Positions 23,210-32,137 of a DNA stretch of 64,000 nucleotides are shown here, in pieces. The notes beneath the pieces are model-generated. The model saw nothing but the letters and a program-made list of their open reading frames with translations, was not told the origin of the DNA and ran no database searches. Each line of letters starts with the position of its first letter. The first letter of the stretch is position 1. The translations under genes and the position numbers were made by a program. This DNA comes from JBBRYB01 sp038238115. Its GTDB lineage: Bacteria > Actinomycetota > Actinomycetes > Propionibacteriales > Nocardioidaceae. The DNA lies in the NCBI GenBank assembly GCA_038238115.1, contig JBBRYB010000004.1, forward strand, positions 62,001 to 126,000. Direction: 5' to 3'.

Positions 23210-25579
23210 CGGCCCAGCCGGCGGTGGCGCGACAGCTTCGGTGTCCGCGTCGCTGATCGCGATCGGGCGGCGCTTGGTCACATAGACCGCCGCGACGATG
23301 ATCAGCACCGCGGCCACCGCGATGACGAGCCGCAGCACGGTGTTGGAGTCTGCGCCGTACGTCATCTTGACGACGGCCGCCGCGATCAGCAGGGAGACGA
23401 GGTTCATTACCTTGAGCAGCGGGTTGATGGCAGGGCCGGCGGTGTCCTTGAACGGGTCTCCGACGGTGTCACCGATGATGGTCGCCTCGTGGGCGGGTGA
23501 GCCCTTGCCTCCGTGCACGCCGTCCTCGACGAGCTTCTTCGCGTTGTCCCAGGCACCTCCCGAGTTGGCGAGGAACACGGCCATGAGCGTGCCGGTGCCG
23601 ATCGCGCCGGCGAGGTAGCACCCGAGTGGCCCGATGCCGAGCCCGAAGCCGACCGCGACAGGAGCCAGGATGGCGAGCAACCCGGGCGTGGCGAGCTCGC
23701 GCAGCGAGTCGCGGGTGCAGATGTCGACAACCTTGCCGTACTCCGGTCGGCCGGTTCCCTCCATGATCCCGGGAATCTCACGGAACTGCCGGCGCACCTC
23801 GAAGACGACGGCACCTGCGGCACGTCCGACCGCGCTGATGGCCAGGCCCGCGAAGAGGAACACCACGGCGGCCCCGGCCAACAGGCCGACAAGGTTGGCG
23901 GGGTCGGCCACGTTGAGCACGCCCAGCAGACCCAAGGTGTCGTGGAGCGACGGCGGCTGCGTCAGGCTGCCGGCGATTTCCTGGGTTGCCGTGGTCACGG
24001 CGTCCGTGAAGGAGCCGAAGAGGGCTGTGGCTGCCAGCACGGCGGTGGCGATCGCGATGCCCTTAGTGATCGCCTTGGTGGTATTCCCGACGGCGTCGAG
24101 CTCGGTGAGGATCGCTGCGCCACGCTCGTCGACGTCGCCGGACATCTCGGCGATGCCCTGCGCGTTGTCGGAGACCGGGCCGAACGTGTCCATCGCCACG
24201 ATGACGCCAACCGTCGTGAGCAGGCCGGTGCCGGCCAGGGAGACGGCGAACAGCGACACGATGATCACGCCTCCACCGAGGAGGAAGGCACCGTACACGG
24301 CGGCGCCGATCACGAGCGCGGTGTAGACGGCGGACTCGAAACCGACGGAGAGCCCGGACAAGATGACGGTGGCCGCTCCCGTCAGGGAGGTGGTCCCGAC
24401 ATCCTTGACGGGGCGGTGCTCGGTGCCGGTGAAGTAGCCGGTCAGAGCCAGGATCAGGGCTGCCAGCGCGATGCCGATGAGCACCGCCACCAGTGCGATG
24501 ACGCGGGGGTCGCCGCTGGGGACGCTGTCCAGTCCGAGCGCGCGGTCGATCAGGGAGTTGCTCGCCCCGACGTCAGTCAGCTCCGAGAAGCTGCCAGGCA
24601 GATAGGTGAAGGCCGCGATGGCGCAGAGCACGGCGGAGACGCCCGCCGAGATGTAGAAGGAGCGGTTGATCGTCGTCAGGCCGCCCTCCGTGGGGTTGGG
24701 CCGGGTGATGTAGACGCCCAGAATCGCTGTGAGTGCGCCGATGGCGGGCACGATGAGCGGGAAGACGAGGCCCTCGGCTCCGAAGGCGACCTTGCCCAGG
24801 ATCAAGGCGGCGACCAGCGTGACAGCGTAGGACTCGAAGAGGTCAGCCGCCATACCGGCGCAGTCTCCGACGTTGTCGCCCACGTTGTCGGCGATCGTGG
24901 CCGCGTTGCGGGGGTCGTCCTCGGGGATGTTCTGCTCCACCTTGCCGACGAGGTCGGCGCCGACGTCGGCCGCCTTCGTGAAGATACCGCCGCCAACGCG
25001 CATGAACATCGCGAGCAGCGCCGCCCCGAAGCCGAAGCCCTCGAGCACCGACGGTGCATCGCTCTTGTAGATGAGGACCACGGCGGCAGCGCCGAGCAGG
25101 CCGAGTCCCACGGTCATCATCCCGACGGCGCCGCCGGTGCGGAAGGCGACGCGCATGGCGGGGTCGCGGCCCTCGTCTTGAGCTGCCGCGGCCACCCGCA
25201 CATTGGCCTTGACGGCCAGCGACATGCCGACATACCCGACCGTCGCGGAGAACCCCGCACCGAGGACGAAGAAGACCGACCGGCCGATCCGCACCGACGC
25301 GTCACCCGGCAGCACGAACAGCAGCGCGAACGCCAAGGCCGCGAAGATCGCGAGAGTCCGGAACTGGCGCGTCAGATAGGCCTGGGCGCCCTCCTCGACG
25401 GCTTGGCCGATGACCTTCATGTTCTCCGTGCCATCGGGGGCTGCCAGCACTTCCTGGCGGAACAACGCGGCCATGGCCAAGGCGATGACGGCGATGACGG
25501 CCACGATGACCACCAAGGTGATGTTGCCGCCGGACAGCGACACATCTGCACCTGTTGCGGCGAGGGTGACCGACGACAT
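23195..25579 (-). CDS. hppA: proton-pumping membrane pyrophosphatase (K+-independent type)
   Basis: The 794-residue protein has about sixteen membrane helices. DVGADLVGKVEQNIPEDDPR and NVGDNVGDCAGMAADLFES are the pyrophosphate/Mg-binding motifs, and GDTVGDPFKDTAGPAINPLL is the C-terminal acidic motif. GNTTKAITKG has lysine at the position that is alanine in K+-dependent enzymes, the established mark of the K+-independent H+-pumping class. It hydrolyses PPi and exports protons, saving energy from biosynthesis. The ATG at 25579 has GGAGGT five bases upstream; the longer open frame upstream is not used. Confidence 0.95.
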   Translation of the reverse strand: MSSVTLAATGADVSLSGGNITLVVIVAVIAVIALAMAALFRQEVLAAPDGTENMKVIGQAVEEGAQAYLTRQFRTLAIFAALAFALLFVLPGDASVRIGRSVFFVLGAGFSATVGYVGMSLAVKANVRVAAAAQDEGRDPAMRVAFRTGGAVGMMTVGLGLLGAAAVVLIYKSDAPSVLEGFGFGAALLAMFMRVGGGIFTKAADVGADLVGKVEQNIPEDDPRNAATIADNVGDNVGDCAGMAADLFESYAVTLVAALILGKVAFGAEGLVFPLIVPAIGALTAILGVYITRPNPTEGGLTTINRSFYISAGVSAVLCAIAAFTYLPGSFSELTDVGASNSLIDRALGLDSVPSGDPRVIALVAVLIGIALAALILALTGYFTGTEHRPVKDVGTTSLTGAATVILSGLSVGFESAVYTALVIGAAVYGAFLLGGGVIIVSLFAVSLAGTGLLTTVGVIVAMDTFGPVSDNAQGIAEMSGDVDERGAAILTELDAVGNTTKAITKGIAIATAVLAATALFGSFTDAVTTATQEIAGSLTQPPSLHDTLGLLGVLNVADPANLVGLLAGAAVVFLFAGLAISAVGRAAGAVVFEVRRQFREIPGIMEGTGRPEYGKVVDICTRDSLRELATPGLLAILAPVAVGFGLGIGPLGCYLAGAIGTGTLMAVFLANSGGAWDNAKKLVEDGVHGGKGSPAHEATIIGDTVGDPFKDTAGPAINPLLKVMNLVSLLIAAAVVKMTYGADSNTVLRLVIAVAAVLIIVAAVYVTKRRPIAISDADTEAVAPPPAGPAASR

Positions 25580-26013
25580 CCGATACCTCCATTGGGCCCT
25601 CAGGCCGCTTGCATGGCCCGTGCCATGTGACTGTGTGTGGTGGGGCAGCGTCAGTGCTGCTAACCCCGCGGTGACGGCGACCACACCGGGCGTAGTTCCC
25701 GGCCGGAGTCTAGCGACAACCCGCGGGCGGATGGCATACCCCCTCGTCTGCGTGAGTCGCGAGCCAGTCTGACCGCTGGACGGTGGCCGGGGCGTGCCCG
25801 GTCAAGGATGGCTAAATGTCAGCACTGCGAGTAGCGGCTCGCTGCGCCTCTTGGTGTCGTCGGGGGAAACCCCGGAAGGGTGGCTCGCTCAACCAGCTCG
25901 GCGTCGAAGCTGCGGACGTCGACGCCGTTGACGTCGAACAGACCCGTCCTCGCTGAGCAGGGCTCGGCCACGATCGACGAGCGGCACCACCTGTCGCTAC
26001 GCGAAGCAGCGAG
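25580..26013. other. 434-base gap between hppA and the STAS gene
   Basis: I find no gene I can support here. A minus-strand stretch around 25815-25950 reads as GLFDVNGVDVRSFDAELVER before a stop and might be the tail of a decayed gene. The hppA promoter must lie just above 25590. Confidence 0.4.
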
Positions 26014-26355
26014 TCAGCCGGTGGCCTCGCAGGCGGCCCCGACCGAGTCATAGATGGGAAACACCTTCGCGAGCCCGGTGATCCGGAAGATCTTCAGCAG
26101 CCGTTCCTGGGTGCAGACCAGATGCAGCGACCCTTGGTGGGTGCGCACCCGCTTCAAGGCCCCGACGAGGACGCCGAGCCCGGTGGAGTCCAGGAAGTCG
26201 ACTTCCTCGAGGTTGATCACGAGATGGTAGTGACCAGCGCTGACGAGCTCGGCCAGCTGGTCTCGAAGTCTGGGTGCGGTGTAGACGTCGATCTCGCCAC
26301 CTACTGCGACAACCATCCGCTCACCCGCCGCAGCGCTCTCCAGCGAGAGGTCCAT
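26014..26355 (-). CDS. STAS-domain anti-sigma factor antagonist
   Basis: The 113-residue single STAS domain is of the SpoIIAA/BldG type. VAVGGEIDVYTAPRLRDQL is the N-terminal strand-helix, and VDFLDSTGLGVLVGALKRV is the phosphorylation motif with Ser57 as the target of a partner-switching anti-sigma kinase. Unphosphorylated, it would bind the anti-sigma factor and free a sigma factor. No kinase or sigma factor lies beside it. The ATG at 26355 is placed by GGAGGG seven bases upstream, excluding 20 residues of open frame before it. Confidence 0.9.
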   Translation of the reverse strand: MDLSLESAAAGERMVVAVGGEIDVYTAPRLRDQLAELVSAGHYHLVINLEEVDFLDSTGLGVLVGALKRVRTHQGSLHLVCTQERLLKIFRITGLAKVFPIYDSVGAACEATG

Positions 26356-26441
26356 GCGGGTTCCCTCCGAGTTCGCGGTCGTGTGACAGCCGACACCTGA
26401 TCGGGTGTGAAGCATTCAACCACGCGCAGTCACTGCCCTCC

Positions 26442-26447
26442 TAGAGT
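26442..26447 (+). promoter_or_regulatory. candidate leaderless -10 (TAGAGT)
   Basis: TAGAGT lies six bases before the helicase ATG at 26454, divergent from the STAS gene. Confidence 0.5.
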
Positions 26448-26453
26448 GCGAGG

Positions 26454-28835
26454 ATGCAGAGCGTGCTCGGCGGGAGGCGGTTGTTCGACCCGGAGGCGGT
26501 GGCCTTGCGCCTGGCCGCCCCGTCAGCACGCCGGGACCGGCTGAAGCACCTGGAGAGCCGCCCCGCTCGTGAGGCGCGGCCTGCTCCGTGGCCCAGCTGG
26601 GCGGACCCTGGTTTGGTGGACGCGTACCTCGCCCGCGGTGTCGTCACACTCTGGAGCCACCAGGCCGAGGCGGCGGAGCTCGCCTGGTCTGGCCACCACA
26701 CGATCGTTGCCACGGGGACGGCCTCGGGGAAGTCCCTCGCCTACCAGCTTCCGGCGTTGTCAGCGATCGCCGCCAGCGTGACCGAGCCCGGGGCCCGAGG
26801 TGACACGGTTCTCTATCTGTCGCCGACCAAGGCGCTCGCGCATGACCAGCTCAGCGCTATGGCGGGCCTTGAGGTGGCGGGAGTACGCGCGACGGCGTAC
26901 GACGGCGACTGCTCACGGGAGGAGCGCGACTGGGCCCGCAACCACGCCAACTACCTGCTCACCAACCCCGACATGGTGCACCGCACCCTGCTGCCGGGAC
27001 ATGCTCGCTGGGCCCCGTTTTGGGGATCGCTGCGGTTCGTTGTCATCGACGAGTGCCACCACTACCGAGGCGTCTTCGGAGCTCATGTCTGTCAGATCGT
27101 GCGGCGGATACGGCGCGTCGCGACCCACTATGGAGCCACCCCGACATTCATCCTGGCCTCCGCCACGGCCGCCAGTCCCGACGTGACGGCCGGGCGGCTG
27201 GTGGGCGAGCCAGTCGTCGCGGTTGCCGATGACGGCGCACCGCGCGGTCGAACCACGATCGGCCTGTGGGAACCGCCGTTGACCTCGTTGCAGGGCGAGC
27301 AGGGTGCCCCGGTACGTCGCTCGGCGTCGTCGGAAACGGCCGACCTCGTCGCCGACCTGGTCGCGGACGGCGTACGCACGCTTGCGTTCGTCCGCAGCCG
27401 GCAAGGTGTCGAGTCGGTCGCGATGCAGGCCAAGAACGCCTTGCACGCCGTGGACCCCGGCCTCGCGAGGCGCGTCGCGCCGTACCGCGGCGGCTACCTG
27501 GCCGAGGACCGACGCGAGCTCGAACGGCGGCTGAGAAGCGGCGAGCTGCTGGCCGTCTCCGCGACCAACGCTCTCGAGCTGGGCATCGACATCGACGGCC
27601 TCGACGCGGTGGTGATGGCCGGATTCCCGGGCACCCGAGCCTCGATGTGGCAGCAGATCGGCCGCTCGGGTCGCGAGGGGCAAGGTGGGCTCGCGGTGCT
27701 CGTTGCCCGTGACGACCCGCTCGACACCTACCTCGTCACGCATCCGGAGGCGCTGCTCGGCGCCCCGGTCGAGGCGACGGTCTTCGACCCGGCAAACCCG
27801 TACGTCGTCGCACCGCACCTGTGTGCGGCGGCGCAGGAGCTGCCGCTCACCGAGGACGACTTCGCGCTGTTCGACGGTGACGTCGAGTCGGTGGTGGCCT
27901 CACTCACCGATGCTGGATACCTCCGTCGGCGGGCCCGAGGGTGGTTCTGGACGCGGCGGGAACGGGCTGGCGACCTCGCCGACATTCGCTCGAGCGGCGG
28001 CAATCCGGTGCGCGTCATCGAGGGCGCCACCGGGCGCATGATCGGGACCGTGGACGCCGCCTCCGCGGACTCCACCGTTCACCAGGGCGCTGTCTATGTG
28101 CACATGGGAGAGACCTATCTCGTCTCTGAGCTCGACCAAGGCGCGGGCGTCGCGGTGGTCGATGTGGCGCGACCCGACTTCTCGACGTTTCCGAGGACGA
28201 TCACCGACATCCGGATCCTGGCCGTCGAGATGGAGGTGCACTGGGGGGACGCGACGCTGTCCTTCGGCTCCGTGCGCGTGTCGTCACACGTGGTGGCCTA
28301 CCTCAAGCGCCGCGCCAGCACCGGCGAGGTCCTCGGTGAGGAGCCGCTCGACCTGCCGCCACGCGAGCTCACCACGAAGGCGGTCTGGTGGACGCTGACC
28401 GACGCGCAAACCGCCGCGAGTGGAGTGGACCCGCGAGACGTGCCAGGCGCCGCTCATGCCGCCGAACACGCCTCCATCGGGTTGCTGCCGCTCTTCGCCA
28501 CCTGCGATCGCTCCGACATCGGCGGCGTGTCCAGCGCGCTCCACGAGGACACCGGCCTGCTCACCGTATTCGTGCACGACGGCCACGCCGGCGGGGCCGG
28601 CTTCGCCGAGCGCGGGTTCTTCACAGCTGCCGAGTGGCTGGGTGCGACGCGCGAGGCGATCGTGTCCTGCGGCTGTGACGATGGCTGCCCGTCCTGCGTA
28701 CAGTCCCCCAAGTGCGGGAACGGCAACAACCCGCTCGACAAGCGAGGGGCGATCTTGCTCCTCGACGCGCTGCTGCGGCCCGCCCAGGCGGTAGTTCCGA
28801 CGCAGTCGGGCCGACGTCGCCCGACCCACTGCTGA
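26454..28835 (+). CDS. DEAD/DEAH-box helicase with DUF1998 domain (MrfA/Hrq1-like)
   Basis: The 793-residue superfamily-2 helicase has Walker A ATGTASGKS at residues 87-94, the DECH box at 199-202, SATAASP as motif III and GRSGREGQGG as motif VI. The C-terminal DUF1998 region ends with a cysteine cluster, CGCDDGCPSCVQSPKC (739-754), that binds zinc. Relatives are Bacillus MrfA (mitomycin repair), fungal Hrq1 and M. tuberculosis Rv3649, all 3'-5' helicases linked to crosslink or bulky-lesion repair. The ATG start lies six bases after TAGAGT with no Shine-Dalgarno, so the message is probably leaderless. Confidence 0.92.
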   Translation: MQSVLGGRRLFDPEAVALRLAAPSARRDRLKHLESRPAREARPAPWPSWADPGLVDAYLARGVVTLWSHQAEAAELAWSGHHTIVATGTASGKSLAYQLPALSAIAASVTEPGARGDTVLYLSPTKALAHDQLSAMAGLEVAGVRATAYDGDCSREERDWARNHANYLLTNPDMVHRTLLPGHARWAPFWGSLRFVVIDECHHYRGVFGAHVCQIVRRIRRVATHYGATPTFILASATAASPDVTAGRLVGEPVVAVADDGAPRGRTTIGLWEPPLTSLQGEQGAPVRRSASSETADLVADLVADGVRTLAFVRSRQGVESVAMQAKNALHAVDPGLARRVAPYRGGYLAEDRRELERRLRSGELLAVSATNALELGIDIDGLDAVVMAGFPGTRASMWQQIGRSGREGQGGLAVLVARDDPLDTYLVTHPEALLGAPVEATVFDPANPYVVAPHLCAAAQELPLTEDDFALFDGDVESVVASLTDAGYLRRRARGWFWTRRERAGDLADIRSSGGNPVRVIEGATGRMIGTVDAASADSTVHQGAVYVHMGETYLVSELDQGAGVAVVDVARPDFSTFPRTITDIRILAVEMEVHWGDATLSFGSVRVSSHVVAYLKRRASTGEVLGEEPLDLPPRELTTKAVWWTLTDAQTAASGVDPRDVPGAAHAAEHASIGLLPLFATCDRSDIGGVSSALHEDTGLLTVFVHDGHAGGAGFAERGFFTAAEWLGATREAIVSCGCDDGCPSCVQSPKCGNGNNPLDKRGAILLLDALLRPAQAVVPTQSGRRRPTHC

Positions 28836-28896
28836 GGGCGGCTGCGGGCTGGCGCTGAGCTAGGCGCCCCGGTTGGTTCCGTGCGAAAATAGCGGA

Positions 28897-29277
28897 ATGG
28901 TCGCTCTTGGTGTGCTCCTCCTTCTGATCGCAGCCGTCGTGGTCATCGCCACGATTCTGCGCGGTGGTGCAGCGGTGTCGATGGACCTCGGATGGTTCAC
29001 GATCAACACCCACGCCTACGTCGTCTTCTTCGCAGGTGCCGTGACGCTCCTGCTCACCCTCGCCGGTCTCGCGCTGATGTTGGGCGGCGCCAAGCGCGGA
29101 CGCCGGCGTCGGTCCGAGGTCAAGGGCCTGCGCAAGCGCGCCGAGACCAGCGAGGAGATCGCCCGCCGCGAGCACGAGGCGAATGCTGCCCGAGAGCGCC
29201 AGGCTCCTCGATCCACCGGCTCGGGTCGGACGGACGAACCTGATGACCACTACAACACCGCTCCCCGCGATCCGTGA
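28897..29277 (+). CDS. small two-helix membrane protein, unknown function
   Basis: The 126-residue protein has two hydrophobic helices (VALGVLLLLIAAVVVIATIL and the segment from AYVVFFAGAV to LALMLGG). A charged cytoplasmic tail rich in Arg, Glu and Lys follows (RRRRSEVKGLRKRAETSEEI) and may form a short coiled coil. Its topology is like LapA/DUF1049 proteins, but I cannot confirm the family. The ATG at 28897 is preferred over a start eight codons earlier. It faces the Tad operon, whose last gene ends 25 bases away. Confidence 0.6.
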   Translation: MVALGVLLLLIAAVVVIATILRGGAAVSMDLGWFTINTHAYVVFFAGAVTLLLTLAGLALMLGGAKRGRRRRSEVKGLRKRAETSEEIARREHEANAARERQAPRSTGSGRTDEPDDHYNTAPRDP

Positions 29278-29301
29278 GCTGTCCACCGCTTCCCTAGCGC
29301 C

Positions 29302-29664
29302 TCACGGACCGGCACGCGACGTGGCCGTGAGGTCCCCGGCGATGCTGAACGGCAGGGAGACCGAGTCCGAGACGGTGACCACCACGTCCTCCCCGCGCAG
29401 AGAGCAGTCCTGGACGGCGACATCGTTACCGACTGCGACCGCTGAGGCCACCGCGCAGGCGTCACCGGCCCGCTCGTGCCGCGCCGCCGCCGAGAGTGCG
29501 GCAAGGTCGGCTGCGCCGTCGAGGTGGTGCTGTCGGGACGCGATCGTCGCCGCGAGCAACCCCAGCCAACCGATGCTGAGACACACCGACATCCACGCCA
29601 CCGCCCAGACGGTTGCGATGCCCGGCTCAGGGCGGTTGAAGAGCCTACGGCTGGGCGCTGACAT
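29302..29664 (-). CDS. TadG-like / Rv3654c-like pilus-locus protein
   Basis: The 120-residue protein opens with a hydrophobic helix (TVWAVAWMSVCLSIGWLGLL) followed by HHLDGAADLAALSAAARHE, the conserved DxAADxAAL motif of TadG-like and Rv3654c-type proteins. It is probably a pseudopilin-like or assembly subunit in the envelope. It is the last gene of the operon and overlaps the TadE stop by 20 bases. The ATG at 29664 is chosen; TTG at 29673 is an alternative. Confidence 0.75.
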   Translation of the reverse strand: MSAPSRRLFNRPEPGIATVWAVAWMSVCLSIGWLGLLAATIASRQHHLDGAADLAALSAAARHERAGDACAVASAVAVGNDVAVQDCSLRGEDVVVTVSDSVSLPFSIAGDLTATSRAGP

Positions 29665-30010
29665 CGTCTTCAACCTGCACGGTAGAACGTGAACCCACGG
29701 TGACGCCAGGCAGCGGCACCAGAAGCCACCCCGGGGGCGTCGCCACCACCGAAACCGAGACGGTCACCAGGCCGCCCGAGTGTGAGATGTCGACCGACGA
29801 ACCGGCAGGAGCGGTGCGAAGTGCCTGCTCGTCGACCACGCCGGCGTCGTCACCGCGCGCGAGGGCACGGGCGGCGTCTCGGGCGGCATCAACCGTCTGA
29901 ACCTGCTCGATCGCCACCGAGACCATCCAGACCAGCGCCATCGCGAACGCTGCAACGAGCGGCAGCACCAACGCCGACTCGGCGGTGACGGTTCCCCGCT
30001 GGCTTCTCAT
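29645..30010 (-). CDS. tadE: TadE-like pseudopilin
   Basis: The 121-residue product begins MRSQRGTVTAESALVLPLVA, the TadE signature with a charged N-terminus, the conserved Glu after the cleavage-type site and a single helix reaching MALVWMVSVAIEQ. DAARDAARALARGDD follows, as in family members. Minor pseudopilins like this help initiate Flp pilus assembly. The ATG at 30010 is supported by the motif; the 58 open codons upstream are not conserved-looking. Confidence 0.85.
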   Translation of the reverse strand: MRSQRGTVTAESALVLPLVAAFAMALVWMVSVAIEQVQTVDAARDAARALARGDDAGVVDEQALRTAPAGSSVDISHSGGLVTVSVSVVATPPGWLLVPLPGVTVGSRSTVQVEDDVSAQP

Positions 30011-30239
30011 GCCGGGACCCGGGTCCAGATCGGACCGACGACGACTCGCGCCACGATGCCGAGGACACGGTGGTGAAGGATGTCGAGCCACGGCAGACAC
30101 AGGTAGCGGCACGCCGCGCACCCGTTTCGCGGCCACCGTGCCGGCGCATTCAGCGGTCGTCGAGACCTGCTCTTGGCGCTGCATGTCGAACTCCTCTCCG
30201 ACGGGGTGGGGCAGCGCGCTGGCCCACCCCGCGCTCGGC

Positions 30240-30440
30240 TCAGAACGGCAGCAGGCCGGTGATCTTGTCGAAGATGCCTTGGAGCAGCTGCTGCCCGAAG
30301 TCGGACGTGAGCAGCTGGTAGAGCAGGCCCCCGAAGCCGCAGGCCGAGACCGTGCCCACGGCGTACTCAGCGGTGGTCATGCCCTGCTCGTCCCGGACGG
30401 TGCGCGCCTGGACGGCATTGCTGTTGAGGTTGTCACCCAT
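30240..30440 (-). CDS. Flp pilin-like DUF4244 protein
   Basis: The 66-residue protein carries DEQGMTTAEYAVGTVSAC, the Gly-x-x-x-x-Glu-Tyr pilin processing motif, followed by one hydrophobic helix and a short tail ending in GLLPF. DUF4244 proteins are the Flp-type major pilin candidates of actinobacterial Tad loci (compare M. tuberculosis Rv3656c). A prepilin peptidase would cut after the glycine; none is in this window. Its place between TadC and TadE fits the operon. Confidence 0.88.
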   Translation of the reverse strand: MGDNLNSNAVQARTVRDEQGMTTAEYAVGTVSACGFGGLLYQLLTSDFGQQLLQGIFDKITGLLPF

Positions 30441-30588
30441 GACGGTGTCCTTTCAGTTGCTCGGCTGCGCCGCCGAGCTGGATGGTTGCTGACCGGTCCA
30501 GCGTCGGTGGTGGCGATCCTTGGATCCAGGAGGAGAGGCACTTCTGTTGACAGGCCGACGCGCATAAGGCAGCTGGGGACAGCGCATC

Positions 30589-31335
30589 TCACAGCACGAG
30601 GCGCGAAAAGGCGCCGGCGATCGTCGGCACCACGCCGATCAGCATGAAGGCGGGAAGGAAGCACGCCGCCAGCGGAGCCGCCGAGCGGACGCCGACGTTG
30701 CGCGCCTTTACCTGGGTTTCCGTACGGCGTTCGCGCCTCCGGTCGTCGGCCAGTCTCGATAGGCCGTCCGAGAGCAGAGCCCCTGACTCCAAGCTGCGCA
30801 CCAACGTGCGGGCAAGCGGTCCCAACAAGGCGTCGTCGCTCAGCCGCCTCCACTCGCCGAGCGGATCTCCGCCGAGAGTGATCCTTGCCAGCACAGCCTC
30901 CAGGCGGGCTCCGAGGGGCCCACCGACGGCATGCGCCACGGCCTCGAGAGATGGCTCGACCGGACGGCCCACTGCGGTACAGGCGGCCAGCAGGTCTGCT
31001 GCGACCGGAAGGTCCCGGCGGATGGCGTCCTTCGTCCTGACCGCGGCCGGAGACTCCTGCCGCCCGAGCCACCAGGCGAGTCCGAGCCCCACCACGCCAC
31101 CGAACACAGCCAGGAAAGGGCCACTGAATGCCCAGGCGAGAGCGCCGCATCCGGCCGCACAGACGGCTGCACGGCGTCTGGGGTCCTCGACCCAGGTTTC
31201 AGCTGGAGGACGGCGTGACGTCGACTCACTGGCCGCCGCCCGCCGAGACCGTGGCAGCCGGGTCTGTGGCAGCCGCGATGGTTGAGCCGTCGCGAAGAGG
31301 GCGACAAGCACCACACCGAGCACTACCGCCGCCAC
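30589..31335 (-). CDS. tadC: TadC-like type II secretion F-domain protein
   Basis: The 248-residue membrane protein has the GspF/T2SSF domain of the TadC type. There is an N-terminal helix, a helical pair near residues 60-90, and a cytoplasmic four-helix bundle (RRDLPVAADLLAACTAVGRP and LARTLVRSLESGALLSDGLS). A final helix pair follows (CFLPAFMLIGVVPTIAGAF). With TadB it forms the inner-membrane platform on which the TadA ATPase works. GTG at 31335 lies one base after the TadB stop. Confidence 0.85.
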   Translation of the reverse strand: MAAVVLGVVLVALFATAQPSRLPQTRLPRSRRAAASESTSRRPPAETWVEDPRRRAAVCAAGCGALAWAFSGPFLAVFGGVVGLGLAWWLGRQESPAAVRTKDAIRRDLPVAADLLAACTAVGRPVEPSLEAVAHAVGGPLGARLEAVLARITLGGDPLGEWRRLSDDALLGPLARTLVRSLESGALLSDGLSRLADDRRRERRTETQVKARNVGVRSAAPLAACFLPAFMLIGVVPTIAGAFSRLVL

Positions 31336-31336
31336 G

Positions 31337-32137
31337 TCACACCTCGGCGGCCAGCGCCAGACGTTCCACCCAGAAGACGCCGACCAGCGCCAGGCTCACG
31401 CCCAAGATGAGGCAGAGGGCGCCAACGCCCGTATGCAGGAGGAACTGGATCGGCTGCGCCCCCATCGACATGCCAAGGCCGAGACCGAAGACCGGCAGGA
31501 CCGCGAGCATCTTCGCCGTGGCCCGCGGAGGACCCAGCGCTGCAACCACCTCGGCCCGGGCCTCATCGTCGCTGCGCAGGCCGGCGGCGACCCGCTCCAA
31601 CACCACCGCCAGCGCTGCCCCCGACCGGCCGGCGACCTCCCATCCGGCCGCGACGACCCGCAGACTTTCGGCTCCGGGCGCCGCTGCACACTGACGCAGC
31701 GCCCCTGTGACATCGGTGCCCAGCCGAGCAGCAGACACGGCTGGCGACAACTCAGGCCACGGGCGACACGCGTGCTCGAGCGCCGTAGCGGCCGACAGGC
31801 CCGCGCGCAGTTCGGCAGCGAGCGCGTCGCAAAACTCGACGACGGCAAGCTGTCGCCGCCGACGTTCGGCACGGGCCCGAACGTCGCGGAAGAGTCGGCG
31901 GACCACCACCGCAGAGACGACGGCCGCGCCCACGAGCAGTGCCCTGCTCGGACCGGCACCAGTGCTCCAGATCCAGCTGCCGACGAGGACCGACGCGACG
32001 GCCATCGCGATGTGCATCAGCCGTTCTCGGCCGAAGCATCGCCCTGTCTCCAGGCGGCGTCTGAACTGCGACGGCCCACCCGCGGCCAGCCAGACGGCCG
32101 TGAACACGACCAGCGCCAAGGTGGCGAGCCGGGTCAT
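31337..32137 (-). CDS. tadB: TadB-like type II secretion F-domain protein
   Basis: The 266-residue partner platform protein has two N-terminal helices, a helical cytoplasmic domain (VVEFCDALAAELRAGLSAAT and WEVAGRSGAALAVVLERVAA) and two C-terminal helices ending VSLALVGVFWVERLAL. It overlaps TadA by four bases upstream and abuts TadC downstream, so the three are translated as a unit. Confidence 0.85.
   Translation of the reverse strand: MTRLATLALVVFTAVWLAAGGPSQFRRRLETGRCFGRERLMHIAMAVASVLVGSWIWSTGAGPSRALLVGAAVVSAVVVRRLFRDVRARAERRRRQLAVVEFCDALAAELRAGLSAATALEHACRPWPELSPAVSAARLGTDVTGALRQCAAAPGAESLRVVAAGWEVAGRSGAALAVVLERVAAGLRSDDEARAEVVAALGPPRATAKMLAVLPVFGLGLGMSMGAQPIQFLLHTGVGALCLILGVSLALVGVFWVERLALAAEV

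Noticed and set aside
23513..25630. 705-codon plus-strand open frame
   Set aside because: It lies antisense to hppA, and its product is a string of Asp, Gly, Arg and His without any domain.
25815..25950. tail of a decayed minus-strand gene (reads FDVNGVDVRSFDAELVER)
   Set aside because: Too short to assign and with no start; mentioned only in the gap entry.
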